A DNA stretch of 64,000 nucleotides from Monocercomonoides exilis (lineage: Eukaryota > Preaxostyla > Oxymonadida > Polymastigidae). Below the pieces are notes generated by a model. It was given only the letters and a program-made list of their open reading frames with translations, had not been told where the DNA came from and made no database searches. The position numbers and the translations under genes are program-made. This document shows, piece by piece, positions 52,726 to 64,000 of the stretch (position 1 is the stretch's first letter; every line of letters starts with the position of its first letter). Location of the stretch: NCBI GenBank assembly GCA_001643675.2, contig LSRY02000052.1, positions 310,001-374,000 on the forward strand. Direction: 5' to 3'.

Positions 52726-54279
52726 ATGTCTAACGTATATCTTGTTATTTTAGAAGATTTTGATTAACCTTTTCATGCCAATATATTTATAATTTATTGC
52801 ACTTTTTGTGGTGTAAATGTTTATTTTTCCATTGCATTTCTTGGTAGTTTCCGCGATCTGGATCAAGACGAGGTAGTAGCGCTTGGGACACAAATCAACC
52901 TTCGTTTCCATCATTCGACGAAGTTATGTCAGATGATTCATTTTCAACTGCTCCTCCGTTTTTTGGGCATCGTTCGAGATCTTCTGGTTTTTCTGAATCT
53001 CTTCCCCATGATCCTAATTCTGCATTCACTCGACCAACTGCTTCATATTCTAATTCATTTCCAGAGCCCTCGTCTTCTAGAACATCTCAGTCTTCTTCTA
53101 CAAATATGTTTAATGTTATGGGGTCATTAGGACATGCGGCCTTGCCTCAGTTTTTTGGAGGAGCATCCGGAGAGGCTTTTTTCCAGACTGCAACATCCAC
53201 TCTTCAATCTCAAACTGAACGTGCTAAAAAAGATGTAAATTCTAGACTCCGCCCATATTTTGCCGTCAATAACACTTTTGTCATCAATAAGTTAAAGATT
53301 CTTTCATTTCCTTTTTTGAAAAAAGATTGGTCAAGAAAAAAGGTTCACGTTGATGGAAATCCTTATGGTATGCATATCATTTACTATTATTGTATCTGTT
53401 ATTATCATTAAATTTCTATTTACAAGGTTCCCCCGCATCAGCCAATGATAATACAATTTACTCGCATCCTCGTGATGATATCAATTCACCTGATCTTTAC
53501 ATTCCATTAACTGCAACTTTGACATTTGTTCTTGTTGTATGCAAATTTTTAATATTTATGGAAATCATATTTTCATTCTCTTCTCACTTAATTTTATAAA
53601 TATTTTTCAAACTTTGTATTTCTATGAAATTGCCAATCTTTTTCATATGAAATTAAGATTGCTTTATTTTATGGAATTCAATCACAATTTCACCCAGAAG
53701 TTATTTTGCAAGTCGGAGGCACCTGCATCGGAACGATCATATTGGAGTCAATTCTGAACCTTTTTATATCGTATCTGTTTTCTTCCTCATTCACTTGGTC
53801 CATATTAGGCACTTTGGATGTGGTTGCAAATACATCATATATATTTGTGGGGCTTGCTTTGGGAGTCCTTCTATTTTTGCTCAAAAAAGAACTTTCATTT
53901 CTTGTTTTGGGGTATTATTTGAGTGCTTACTGCTATTTTATGGTTTGTTCAATTTTGCTTCTATATTAAAATGTGATTTTTTGAAATATGGAATATTTTC
54001 TTTCTTCTGTGATTTTCATGAATAAATTCTCTTTATCACATACTGCCAATCATATATGCTGTTATTCTTCAATATCTGCTGCTTTACAAATATGATTGCA
54101 AATGATATTTGATTATGGATTCTTTCCAGTACAAAACATCTCTATCTCAAATGAGAGATGACAGAGCAGAAGCAAGCAACAATAAGCGACAGCATCTTGG
54201 AGCACTGATTATTGCTGCCGTTCAAGTACCTGGCGCGCTTCTTACACTCTTTTTTTCACTTCCACATAGTCACAACTAG
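52726..54279 (+). CDS. YIF1: YIF1 family ER-Golgi membrane protein
   Basis: Exons are 52726-52734, 52848-53367, 53427-53536, 53658-53942 and 54130-54279, all in frame; the product is 357 aa. A disordered Ser/Pro N-terminus is followed by the family pattern: LRPYFAVNNTFVINKLKIL, FPFLKKDW, SPDLYIPLTATLTFVLVIAL, SQFHPEV, then about five hydrophobic helices ending in VPGALLTLFFSL. YIF1 with YIP1-type partners acts in ER-to-Golgi vesicle traffic. Exon 1 holds only three codons (ATG TCT AAC); this start is the least certain part. The last cytosolic loop is basic (SQMRDDRAEASNNKRQ), as in relatives. Confidence 0.93.
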
Positions 54280-54497
54280 AAATTTCCTCTAATTTGATAC
54301 CAAACTTGATATCTTTCACATTTGATTTTTTGTTTGCGATTTTGCAAACATATACTTCCTCTGAAATCACTCATTTACCAATTTTATTTTTTCATTTCAC
54401 TTTATGCGTTTCAATTCGATAAAAATGAAATTCTGTTATTTTGATGTGAGATTGTTATTATTTATATATTGGATTAGATCAATAAAGATCAAAATTT

Positions 54498-57364
54498 ATG
54501 AGTTCAAAAAGGGAGCTTTCTCCAGATTTAGAAACAAAGAACACTGATAATCATGAAGAAGAGGGTAAATGCGAACTAACTCCGAGAAATTGCAATGATG
54601 AATGCATTTTTTTCGTTGGAAATATAGATAGCTCAGTTAGCTCTGATGAAATATCAACATTGTTTAATAAGTACGGTACTGTTACAGAAATAGGTGTGAT
54701 TTGGTTCTAATCAATAGCAACAATTATATTTGCTTTTTATTTTCTTTTATTTTTTTTTTTTCTTGAATGAATATTTAAAGAAAGCAAAAGAGGCTATGCT
54801 TTTGTATTTTTCAAAGGAAACGTTGACGAAGCTATTCGTTCGATTGACAAAATTGTTGTTCATCCCGGAGCTCTGCCTCTGAAGGTTGAAATTTCAAGAA
54901 AAGACAGAGAAATGATTGAGTTTGAACTTAGAAAAGATTGTTTTGCACATTCTATGAATTGAAATGTATTTATTTAGGAAAGATAAGCGCCGAGCAGCCA
55001 TTAAACCTTCTGAAGTATTATTTGTGTCATATATTGGGTCAGCTGAAATTGATGAAAATAAGCTGAAAAAGGAATTTTCGAATTTTGGATCTATTATTCG
55101 TTTTGACAGAAAAAGCAGGTACTTTTTTATTCAGTACCTCACCATTCAGGAGGCAATAAATGCTAGAAGAGCTTTGGATCGAACTGCTTTTATGGGAAAT
55201 AGACTTCATGTAGATTTTTCAGAGCAACAACAATCAACTTCATCTTCAAACTCCATCACCTGGTATGCATCATTTCACACAACGAGTAAGTTTATTGAAA
55301 AAAAATACAGAGTTTCTTGAGAAAATAATTCAACTATATCGTCTTCGACTTCGTCATCATCGACTTCGAATCACTTTTCAATTTTTAAATTCTCTTTTTT
55401 TTATAGCGTTGACTTCATTACATTCGTCTCCTTCTTCATCCGTTTTTCATCCTTACTTCCGTCTCATGTTTTCTATTTTCTTTCTTCATCATTGCTTTCA
55501 TTTCTAAAGTACTCCACCGTCGTCCCCGCGCAGCGGCAAACACACTCATGGCAGATACAAAATGGAAGAGATGGACGATGGAGAAAGATACTCCGAATGC
55601 AGAAGCTGTCATTCTCCGTCTGATTCGATGCACATGCAGTCTCCTCTGCGTTCTCGCTCTCCGCCTTATTTCCGAGGCGAGGCGCCGCATTCAAACGAAG
55701 TCCACTCGCACTTGCCGCTTCTGTTGCCTTCTCCACACGTTACACCTCTTCGACTGCAGCATCCCTTCTCAGACATCAACACATCTCCTGCTAACCTGCT
55801 ATCGTCACCTTCGTCGTTATCATCAGCATCCTCATCATCATCATCAGCTGCAATATTGACATCTTCTTCTGCTTCTGCAATGCCCATCTCAGCTGCCATT
55901 CCAGTTGCTGGCCTTCCTCTCCCAGCGCCCCAGCCACTTTCTGTGATTGCCTCGCCCTTTGGCATTCTGCCTGGCTCGATAAACACACTCAGCGAATCTG
56001 CCGAAGCAAAAAGGAGCCAGAAGAAAAGAAGGCACCATCCCCATCGCAGAAGCAGATCTGCTCACCGCCACATGAAGATGAGTGACCGAAGATCATCTTC
56101 TGCATCGCATTCGTCTCATTCATCGCATTCATCACTTGTGTCGCATATATCACATTCGTCTTCTTCGCAGTCTTTGTTGGACGAGGCCTCGCTGGCAAGG
56201 CACAATTCTGCTGTTTCAAAGGCAGATTCCGCAGATAAGCTGCACAAACCACATCAGCACCCCAAGCGCGCTTCTGCTTCGAGAAGCAAGAAGCAGCGTT
56301 TGGATGACACACATCAAAAGCCAGTCAGCCCTGGATCATCAAAAAATAGACAGGCAAAGCATTCGAAGCAGAAGCAGAAGCAGAAGCATGTGTCGCACAC
56401 ACATCGGCGTCACTCTCGCAAAAGCAGAAGCTCTCGTTTTGGCTCTCGTTCTTCGACTCACCCGCACAATTCATCTTCGTCTGCTTCATCTTCTTCATCT
56501 GAATCTCCATCATCTTCATCGTTCGGATCTTCTTCTTCTTCGTCGTCGTCTTCTTCTTCTTCTTTTTCTTCGTCATCTTCGCCTTCATCCTCGTTATCAT
56601 CCGCTTCATATTCGTCACGATCGCCATCGTCTTCTTCGTCTTCTTCTTATTCGTCTTCATCGTCATTGTCTTCATCAAATTCGTCGTCACGCCGCCATTC
56701 ACGTCGCTACAAGCACCTCCACAACAAGAAGAGGCGCCAGCCAAAGGCCACCGTGACCACCCAGTCGTACTATCAGATCGTCAGCCCTTTCGTCCAGCAC
56801 CAAACGCCCGGCCTGCTCCAGCCACTTGCCTCGCCCTGCACTCTGATGCACGAGCAGCCTGTGTGGCCAGCACAGCAGATGCTCCTCTCTGCGCAGGCTC
56901 CTCTTTCACACAGCAGCCAACAGCAGAAGCAACAACAACAACAACAATATCAGCAGCAGCAACAGCAGGGACAGAAACAGCAGAACCAAATTCCACTTTT
57001 TTCCACCCCGCCGCCGGCAAAGCGGGACCTCTCTGTGAGCAGTCATCCGTCTCCCAGGGCGCTTCTTCCGTCGCCTCCTCGTTTGCATGGCAGGCACGAG
57101 CATCGACAGGAAGAGCAGCCTTTCTCTCAGCCGCCGCTGCTGGCCACGCCGCCTTCGAAGACGATGGGCGAAGCGAATGATCTCCATTCATCGAGTGAAT
57201 TTGCACACTCTTTTCATTCTTCTCATTCGTCTCCTTCTCATTCTTCTCCTTCTGCTCATTCTGCAAAAGTGCGGAAAAGTCGCTCTGGAAGCAGGCAGCA
57301 GCATGTGCGGTCGGTCTCGCCGGAGCTGCGCTCGCCTTCCACATCTCACTCACATACGCCTTGA
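54498..57364 (+). CDS. SR-type splicing factor with two RRMs and long RS/Ser tail
   Basis: Exons are 54498-54693, 54781-54939, 54983-55262 and 55510-57364, in frame; the product is 829 aa. RRM1 (about 36-105) has RNP2 CIFFVGNI and RNP1 RGYAFVFF. RRM2 (about 129-200) has VLFVSYIG and SRYFFIQY. The tail carries Ser/Arg, His/Ser and Lys/Gln repeats, poly-Ser, a Gln run and a Pro/Ser end. The layout is that of SR proteins, which recruit the spliceosome; fitting in an intron-bearing genome. The final 247-nt intron (55263-55509) is the weakest join. It contains a Ser-coding stretch near 55325-55390 that could be an extra exon. The tail is much longer than in animal SR proteins. Confidence 0.88.
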
Positions 57365-58162
57365 AGACTCGATATACTGAGATTATTGTCAAAGAATTCA
57401 AACCGCTAAAATAATTATAATAATAATCAACAATAAACTGCCCTTTATAAAAGTTCAGTTGTGCAGCTGAATCAAAATGAAAGAACGTGCTTGAAAAGAA
57501 AACTGTAAACATTTCGGCAAACAATGTTAAATTTTCGTTACTTTTATTTTGACGATTGTTAAATTTGAGTTTTAATTAATTCAAAATTTATTTAAAGACT
57601 GAAGATTCTTTCATAGAAGGATGAAAAAAAGAGAGGGTGGGAGGTGAACAAGTGTTATTCGGAATTATAAGAAAGGGCTTACACAAGGAAAAAAAGTTGA
57701 ACATACCCGATACAATTCGCGTTATAAAATAATAGTGCTTTGTCATTAAAGTAATTGTTTCAGTTAATTACAAATATTTTTAGAATAAACAAATTAATTG
57801 TTATTCATGAAATGATTGTTTTGCTTTCATTTGGATTTTCCCCTAATAACTGAATTCATTCATTGAGTTAAAGTCCTGCTAAGGAAGTTTATCTATGCAT
57901 CAAATCACTCAAATAATTATTTTTTATTGATAAAATTCCTGTAGTTTTAATGTTAAAAAAATGTCATCGATAATTACAATTTATTTTCGGTAATATCAAA
58001 CCAAGAAAAACTATTTCAGTAGTTAAAACAAAGTCAGAGTTTAAATAATTCAATCCACAATTGTTCAATTTGAGTAATTGAAAAATGATTCATCAACAGA
58101 TCTGTCAAATATAAGCAGATTGTTACAACATATTATTAACTTAAATATATTGCTTGTCTGAT
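57365..58162. other. AT-rich tail-to-tail spacer
   Basis: No gene is recognised between the 3' ends of the SR-protein gene (+) and the stathmin-like gene (-). Confidence 0.4.
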
Positions 58163-58867
58163 TCATTTTGCTGGAGATCCAACTCCACCAGCACATTCTT
58201 TGCAGGGTTTTATTGGATCCTCAGGCCCAAGTTTTGTTCCTTCTGGAGGTGGGGTGATAGACATATCTCTAGGCAATTCTGATTTTCTTTTTTGTGCCTC
58301 AACCACTTTATTCATCTCTTCTTGTGCTTTCTTAACGTGTTCTTCTTCGTTTTGTTTTTTTCTTTCATCGGCTTTTTGGAGCTTATCTTGAATAACTTTC
58401 TCTAACTCTTTTTGAGAATCATTTTGCTTCATCTTGTGTTCTTTGTGAATATTAGCAACCTTTTCTTGATGCATACGACAGCTTTCCACCTTTTCTTGTA
58501 CCAGAGATTCAGCTCGTTTTTGAGCCGTTTCCATATCCTTGGCCATTTGTTGACGATCTTTCTGGCGTTCGGCATTCATCTCTTCCTTTTGTTTTTGTAC
58601 TGTTTGCTGCTTTTCAGATACTTTTGCACCAGCTTCTTTTTTCTTTTAATGAAAATTTGCTTTAAAAGTTGCTTAACAAAAAAATTAAACCAATTGAAGT
58701 TCATTCATTCGACGCTTTTCGGCTTCTGCTAATTTTTCCTGTATTTCATGTGCTGAAATTTCTTCTTTTTGCTCGGATTCAAGCTTCTTTGCAACTTCTG
58801 GTTTTTCAGAACTTTTTTCTAATGGCACATCGATGCAGATCCCTTGCATGGATTTTCCAGATTGCAT
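58163..58867 (-). CDS. helical protein resembling stathmin
   Basis: Exons are 58867-58691 and 58642-58163 with a 48-nt intron; the product is 218 aa. Residues 38-60 (ISAHEIQEKLAEAEKRR) resemble the stathmin helix start (SLEEIQKKLEAAEERR). A continuous Lys/Glu/Gln helix follows to about residue 175, the length of the stathmin tubulin-binding helix. The C-terminus is Pro/Gly-rich with CKEC. Stathmins sequester two tubulin dimers; a tubulin role here is inferred from one motif and helix length. It could equally be a generic coiled coil. Confidence 0.6.
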
Positions 58868-59147
58868 ATATTACACTACAAACTGTATTTTTATGTTTTT
58901 AAAAAAGATTAAAACATTTCCAGCGCATTTACATCCTGCAAATTTCAAAATTGGTATTTTCCCGACAAAAGAAAACGGTATTATGTAAATGATCAATTGT
59001 GATTGAAATATATTTTTTTTTGTTTTTTGTTAAACGAAATCAATTTGTAATTATTATTTTTTTGAAAATGCAACTTTGCTAATTCATTTTCACTTTCAGA
59101 ATAATTCCAGTTTGTGCATGAAACAAATAATTAAGTAGAAAATATTG

Positions 59148-59282
59148 ATTGCCCAAAAAAAACCGAATAAGATCAATTTCTCAATAACTTCTCAAAGAAC
59201 AAATCTGATAAATTTCCTCGAAAATTTTCTTATCAATGCAAACTCATTTGACATGCAAGACTTTTTTATTTGGGTGATTATT
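59148..59282 (+). mobile_element. decayed transposase-like HTH segment, copy A
   Basis: The frame reads IAQK, seven residues, SITSQR, then NFLENFLINANSF and DF. It aligns gap-free with copy B (59653-59865, opposite strand) over about 36 residues. The IAQK...SIT.QR pattern resembles the second helix-turn-helix of Tc1/mariner- or IS630-type transposases. No catalytic D-D-E/D region follows; it is a fragment. Confidence 0.4.
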
Positions 59283-59542
59283 TTTGAAATCATAACTTTT
59301 TTCGGTGAGTTGTTATTTCAAAGATTGTTACTTTTTGAAAGAAAATAGTAATTCAAAAGAGAAAAAGCATGATAATTGTTTTTGAAAACAAACGGTTTTT
59401 CTGAATCAAAGATTATAATGAATTCAATAAGCCTTTTCACTTTTCAATTTTTTTTATTGATATTCAAGAAATATTTTTGCAACGAAATTTTTGAAGGAAA
59501 AAATATGATTTCAAAAATAATCACCTATTTTGTTGACTGAAC

Positions 59543-59544
<2 letters not shown>

Positions 59545-59604
<60 letters not shown>
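59545..59604. repeat. poly-A tract (60 A)
   Basis: This is the longest homopolymer in the window. It sits between the two opposed transposase-like fragments. It could be slippage-expanded or the mark of a retroposed insertion; no gene sequence ends at it in the expected way. Confidence 0.85.
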
Positions 59605-59608
<4 letters not shown>

Positions 59609-59652
59609 TATTGAAATCTCGGATAAATAAGAATTTGAGATTCTTTGTAATT

Positions 59653-59865
59653 TCAATAATTATTTTTTAGAAACATACAGTGGGGGTGTCCATGAAAGTC
59701 TAAAATACAAAATAAATTCGTTGTGATTAATAATCTTTTGAGGAAATTTTTTCGATATATTCTTTGAGGAGTAATTGATAAATCGAATATTTCCTGTATT
59801 TTTTGCGCGATCCTGAAGTTAATGCGCAGTCTGTGCAGTTTTTCGTTGGACAATGATTGCATCAC
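59653..59865 (-). mobile_element. decayed transposase-like HTH segment, copy B
   Basis: The frame reads KLHRLRINFRIAQKIQEIFD, then LSITPQRIYRKNFLKRLL, then ITTNLF and DFHGHPHC. Residues IAQKIQEIF...SIT.QRIYR look like the DNA-binding helix of Tc1/mariner-type transposases. It matches copy A with identical spacing (IAQK-x7-SIT, then 25 residues to DF). The frame ends soon after, with no catalytic domain. Confidence 0.45.
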
Positions 59866-61981
59866 AAATGGATTTGAGAATATGGGTGATTATTTTGGAA
59901 ATCACAAAAATTTCCAGTGGTATGAATAATTTTGTAATTTGCAGTTATTTTTAAAAAAAATTTCAAAAAAGCGTTTCATGGTTTCAAATAATTTACTATC
60001 AGATTCATGTTGTCATTGAAAGACAAAGAAGTTTTTTTATGATTTTTGAGATAAACACTTGATTGATTTCTCAACATTTGAGACAAATTGTTTATTCGAA
60101 AATTTTGATTGAAAATGTTCTTTTTTAAAATGAGTTTACAAATAGCTATTGATGCATTAAAGAATTTTTTTTTTGAAAAAGATAATAAAAGAATCTCCAA
60201 TTGCGAAATTAATTTTTATCTTCAATAAAATTTGAAAAATTCATATTATTAAAAACAAAAGTCTCGAAGTTTGTGTTGTGAACATTGTTGTGATTATAGA
60301 TCGAATTTCATTGAAACAAACAATTATTTTCTAAATATTTTCGAAAAAGAAAAATAATGAGAAAATTACTTCTTTGATCAAATAACTTTATTTTAGGAAT
60401 TAATTTAAAATATAACAATCTTTTTCAAAAAATCACATTTTTGAAGATTACAGAAGCAAAGTCAAGATTTTTTGATACAATAAAATCCTTTTTTTGGGTA
60501 TGAAAAACAATGTGTGATGGAATATTTGCAGGTTTGTGACTTTCATAACTTTTGCAGAATTAAAATGTTTGATTATTTTTGAATTCGTATTTTTCTAAAC
60601 TAAAGTATCGGTTTGATTATTTAATTTTGTTTTTTTGAAAATGAAAACTGAAAAGTGAGAACTTCTATTTGAAACATCTCTGATATTTTTTTCTTCAAAT
60701 ATTTGATAGTTGAGAAATTATGATGAACCCCACTTTTCAGCGAAAAAAAGAAATTTTAACGAATGGGTAATTCTTTTTGTTAAGTTGCTAATGTTAAATA
60801 TTCAAATAAAACAAAGATTTCATTAACTTTGCTCTATCTTTTGTTAACATACACCAAACTTCACTAATATGGAATCTATTTCTTGATTATTTTATTTCAA
60901 ACATTTTTTTGTTGATTCGTGAGTGGAAACAGAAATTTGAACAAAATATGGGGGAAAATATTGGCTTTCAAGCTTTTTTTGCACAATGCATTGAAAAATT
61001 GTTTCACAAATAACATTATAAAACTTTTTCAGAATTCAAAATAAATTTGATTTTCACATCCTATTACAGGTATCATTGAAATCGAAACATGAAATTTAAC
61101 AACATTTCACTGATGTCAAAAAATAAACCTTTTTTTGTTGTGTTTTTTGATTAAAAAAAGTCAATCGAAAGTGCATAATTTTTCTATGAAAATGCCTGAA
61201 GTGAAACATTTTGCCCCATATGAATATTTTTTATTATTTCTAATTTTGCATTTGTGACTTATCAAAAAAAATTACCAATGTCATCAATTATGATGAATGA
61301 GTTTATTTTTTTTGAAAAGATATTTCAGAAAAACTTTCGAATTTTTTTTTAAAATTTTTTATGAAATGATAAGAATTCTGTTCTTATGTTTAAATTTTCA
61401 TTGGAATATTAATTGGGGATAAATATTTTGTTTTGTGAATTTTGTTTAACATAGTTCTTACAAATAATTTTTTTTAAAATTATCAATATTTTTTTGCGTT
61501 TATTTGAAAATTATGGAATGATATAATTAAAGAAAAAGCTTGGCGCAAACCTCTGTTTTTTTTCATACTTTCAAAAAATTAGTTTCAATTGATATTAGGG
61601 GCAAACATTTTCTTCAGGCTTTTTCATTGAAAAATTATACGCTTTTCATTGACTTTTTGAGATCAGAAAATTCAATAAATATGAGTCAGTTTTTGGACAT
61701 TTGTAAAATGTCACAACACTTCATATTATTATTTCAACGAAGCCTGTTTGCAGATATGAAAAACAAATTTATTTTGAAATTTGAGAAAGCGAAATAAGGT
61801 TATGAGTGAAGCAATTTCTTTGTGCTTTGTGCAAAAAAAGCTTGAAAGTCCTTATTTTCCCACATGTGATAAATAATTTTATTTCACTCTAATGAAATAT
61901 TGTGAGTTGGAACAAAAATGTTATAGAAATCGGAGTGTTTTTTTAAAAAAAAATTTCAACATAAGGAACAAAAAAAATATC

Positions 61982-62006
61982 TTTTTTTTTTTTTTTTTTT
62001 TTTTTT
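61982..62006. repeat. poly-T tract (25 T)
   Basis: A simple T run in the gene-poor block; nothing recognisable is attached to it. Confidence 0.85.
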
Positions 62007-63614
62007 ATACAAATTGTTAAAGAGATTAAAGTTATTTGATTAAAATTTTGTGAAAAATCAGACAAAGTATTTCTTATAACAGATGGGGCAAAATTATTAC
62101 AAATGTGAAAAAAACTGAGAGTTGTTCCAAACATTTTCTTCAATCATTTCATTATAAATCAACCGAAACAATGTGAATAAACAGAAAAATTCAAAAATTG
62201 AGAAAAATATTTGTAAAAGAAGAATGGAACAAAATTCATAAAACAAAAAATTTTGCCCCAGATATGATTAACACCCACATTTTATTTTTGACAATAGTCA
62301 TTGTTATTTTTTGTAATATTTGAGTACAAGATGCAATTTGCAATTAATTGATTGGCCACTAACGGAAAACGAATTTATAACTTTCACAATGTGAATTTTA
62401 TTTTGCAGAAAATGAAACATGAGAAGCTTATAGCTTTTGATTTTTTTTAACCTGGAAATGTGCTTAACAACAAGTGCATGTTTATGTTTCCATCGTGCAC
62501 AAACAAAAATTTATTTTTTCTGTTGCATGGATTAAAAAAACAATGGATTTGCTTTTGATTACGAAAATTTGGAGAAATTTCATTTTTCACATGATTTGTT
62601 CGAGTCAAGGAGATATTTATGCTTCATCATTTTAATGCATGCAACATGGTTACATAATAAATTTGAATCGTCTATTAAAGATTTCCAATTTCAAAAAGCA
62701 AATCATTTTAGAACGAGATATTTTCATGTTTCTTATCCAAATGATGGATATTGGACTTTCTGAGGGGAGAGCAAGCTCCATAAAGAAGAGGTATAATGTT
62801 TGAAAAGTGAATGCAATACATGGACAAAGCATTTAAACGAAAGAAGACGAAGACGAAGAAGAGAAAAAAAGAAAATAGAATTCAATATCTTATTGATACA
62901 AACGGATTACAAGAGCATCAAACAACGCTTCAAACAAGGAGAAACTTGCGGGAAAATGTCAAGAGACTTTTTGAAATGAAAAATAAATCGCTTTAATACT
63001 TAAAATGCAAAAATCGTTCAACTTCTGAAATATTAATGAACATGAGTCACAAAAGCTTACAGAGAAGCATCAAACAAATTAATGCGCTTTGGGTGAGAAA
63101 GTGAGAAAGAAACCAGGGAAAGAGGAACTGAAAGATGAGAAATTTGCGGAGGTGTGAACATAAAACAAAGTTCGCTTTTCTTTCTTTCACGTTATATTTT
63201 ATTCTTTTTCAGCAAAATTCAATTATTTGCTCTTGAAAGTTCATTTACATTTATATTTTGACTTTTGATTTTGAAATTTTAATCTGTTAAATTTGAGAAG
63301 TGTTTTATCGATGGGAAATTCTATTTTTGTGAATTTTTAATACCGTTCCATCTTCATTCATAAGATTGGAATGAACATTTATTTTCATATTTTTTAAATA
63401 ATTTTTAACTTCATTTTCATTGACTTTCTTTTTTGTTTTCAGATTATTTTATTGCTTTTTTACTCTCAACAAAATGTGCAACAATTTGAACAGAATCCTT
63501 ATGTTCTTTTGTGAGCACGACTCTTTTTCTGTCTGAAAATTTGATATTTTTTTAAAGTAGGTTAAGTAAGAGATGAGAATCGATTACTGAATCTGTGATC
63601 ATCCAGTTTCATCG

Positions 63615-63809
63615 TTAGCCTTTCTCATGAATTATCCGCTTCTGACACAGAACGAGATTTAATCCAACAAGGGCGCACAAAACAAAAAATAAAATTAAAA
63701 AATATTCAATAACAGCTGGATTATCCTGGAACAAGTATCGAAGAATTAGGACTTTGAGATGAGATGCCAGCCCTTCAAAAAAAACCAAAATCTGGAACAT
63801 TCGGAAGGA
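63615..63809 (-). CDS. probable terminal exon of a membrane protein running off the right edge
   Basis: A 3' splice site (TTTCTTCAG|TCC at 63810) opens 64 residues to a TAA at 63615. The sequence has a short amphipathic part (HLKVLILRYLFQDNPAVIEY), one clear membrane helix (FLILFFVLCALVGLNLVLC) and a basic end (QKRIIHEKG). A donor GGGCAT|GTATAT near 63848 may end the previous exon. An internal ATG at 63800 could instead start a 61-aa protein. The family is unknown. Confidence 0.45.
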   Translation of the reverse strand, partial: SFRMFQILVFFEGLASHLKVLILRYLFQDNPAVIEYFLILFFVLCALVGLNLVLCQKRIIHEKG

Positions 63810-64000
63810 CTGAAGAAAGGAAATGCCAAAAAAAAGTTAGAAATATACATGCCCATATGAATTCGCATGAGAATATAGATTTACAGAGAGCATGAAAGAG
63901 AATGAGAGAAAGGTTAAAAAAACGAAAATCTTTTTTAGGCGTTTTGAAACACACGGGATAAATGAAGATATATATTTTAATATGGGTGGAAGGAATATTG

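Larger units (their letters stand above)
59270..59904. repeat. 22-bp dispersed repeat, three copies in both orientations
   Basis: GGTGATTATTTTTGAAATCA occurs at about 59272-59291 (+) and, inverted, at about 59505-59524. It recurs with one mismatch at about 59885-59904 (+). The first and second copies form an inverted pair around ~210 bp. This may be a terminal or internal motif of the element to which the HTH fragments belonged. Confidence 0.6.
58868..63614. other. long gene-poor block with decayed mobile DNA
   Basis: These 4.7 kb contain no gene I can support. Frames are short and stop-rich. Islands of slightly protein-like frame occur near 59145-59350, 59653-59865, 61540-61800 and 62570-62765; only the first two can be tied to anything. 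Homopolymers (60 A, 25 T) and short repeats are concentrated here. It looks like a graveyard of decayed insertions. Confidence 0.45.

Noticed and set aside
55989-57524. - strand frames opposite the SR-protein tail
   Set aside because: They are antisense to Ser/Arg repeats, without domains or conserved order.
61540-61797. 85-residue Phe/Leu/Ser frame
   Set aside because: Non-ATG start and low-complexity hydrophobic composition expected by chance in AT-rich DNA; no match to the nearby HTH fragments.
62569-62763. 64-residue frame with aromatic residues
   Set aside because: It starts at a non-ATG codon, shows no splice sites or motif, and lies in a decayed AT-rich block.

Overview
This is a 64 kb piece of a protist nuclear genome. 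Genes are split by short introns (about 40-390 nt, mostly GT-AG, with 5' sites such as GTATGT, GTTTGT and GTGTGA). Spacers are very AT-rich, and the long proteins are full of serine homopolymers. TAA, TAG and TGA all end well-supported genes (TAG: P5B ATPase, YIF1; TGA: CKS, SR protein, LRR protein; TAA: 19042-20521), so the code is standard. A SAXO-type axonemal protein, a kinesin and a long microtubule-associated-type coil point to a flagellate. Short introns, standard code and poly-Ser proteins recall oxymonads such as Monocercomonoides or Blattamonas; this taxonomic guess is inference only.

Left third (0-28 kb). A P5B cation-pump ATPase (2188-7511, -) and a coiled-coil/Pro-rich protein (8018-10483, -) are followed by an 11-exon LRR protein with a chromo-like C-terminus (11155-17700, -). 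A CKS1/Suc1 cell-cycle subunit (17888-18494, +), a two-helix membrane protein (19042-20521, -), a double B-box protein (20632-22386, +) and a MATE transporter with a ~1040-residue tail (23093-27750, -) come next.

Middle (28-46.3 kb). A kinesin with degraded nucleotide-binding motifs (28169-33629, -) lies head-to-head with a Ser-rich protein (33833-37137, +). A 1.6 kb spacer with a possible tandem-hairpin RNA and a G-run cluster precedes a 1957-residue E/K/R-rich coil protein (38723-45005, -). A Rab7-type GTPase (45509-46308, -) carries Leu in place of the catalytic Gln67.

Right third (46.3-64 kb). This holds two uncertain reading frames, a Ser-rich protein, a RING/B-box (TRIM-like) protein, a secreted Gly/Cys-rich repeat protein, a SAXO-like axonemal protein, the ER-Golgi protein YIF1, a two-RRM SR-type splicing factor and a stathmin-like coil protein. 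The last 4.7 kb is nearly gene-free. It holds two opposed, decayed copies of a transposase-type helix-turn-helix segment, a 60-A tract and a short repeat family; a terminal exon of another membrane protein lies at the right edge.

There is no operon logic. The recurring arrangement is head-to-head pairs with 66-235 bp between start codons. Membrane traffic (Rab7, YIF1, P5B ATPase, MATE) and microtubule functions (SAXO, kinesin, coil protein, stathmin-like) recur. Exon joins were worked out by eye from splice consensus and reading phase; in the models given with exon coordinates every junction keeps frame except the last CKS intron.
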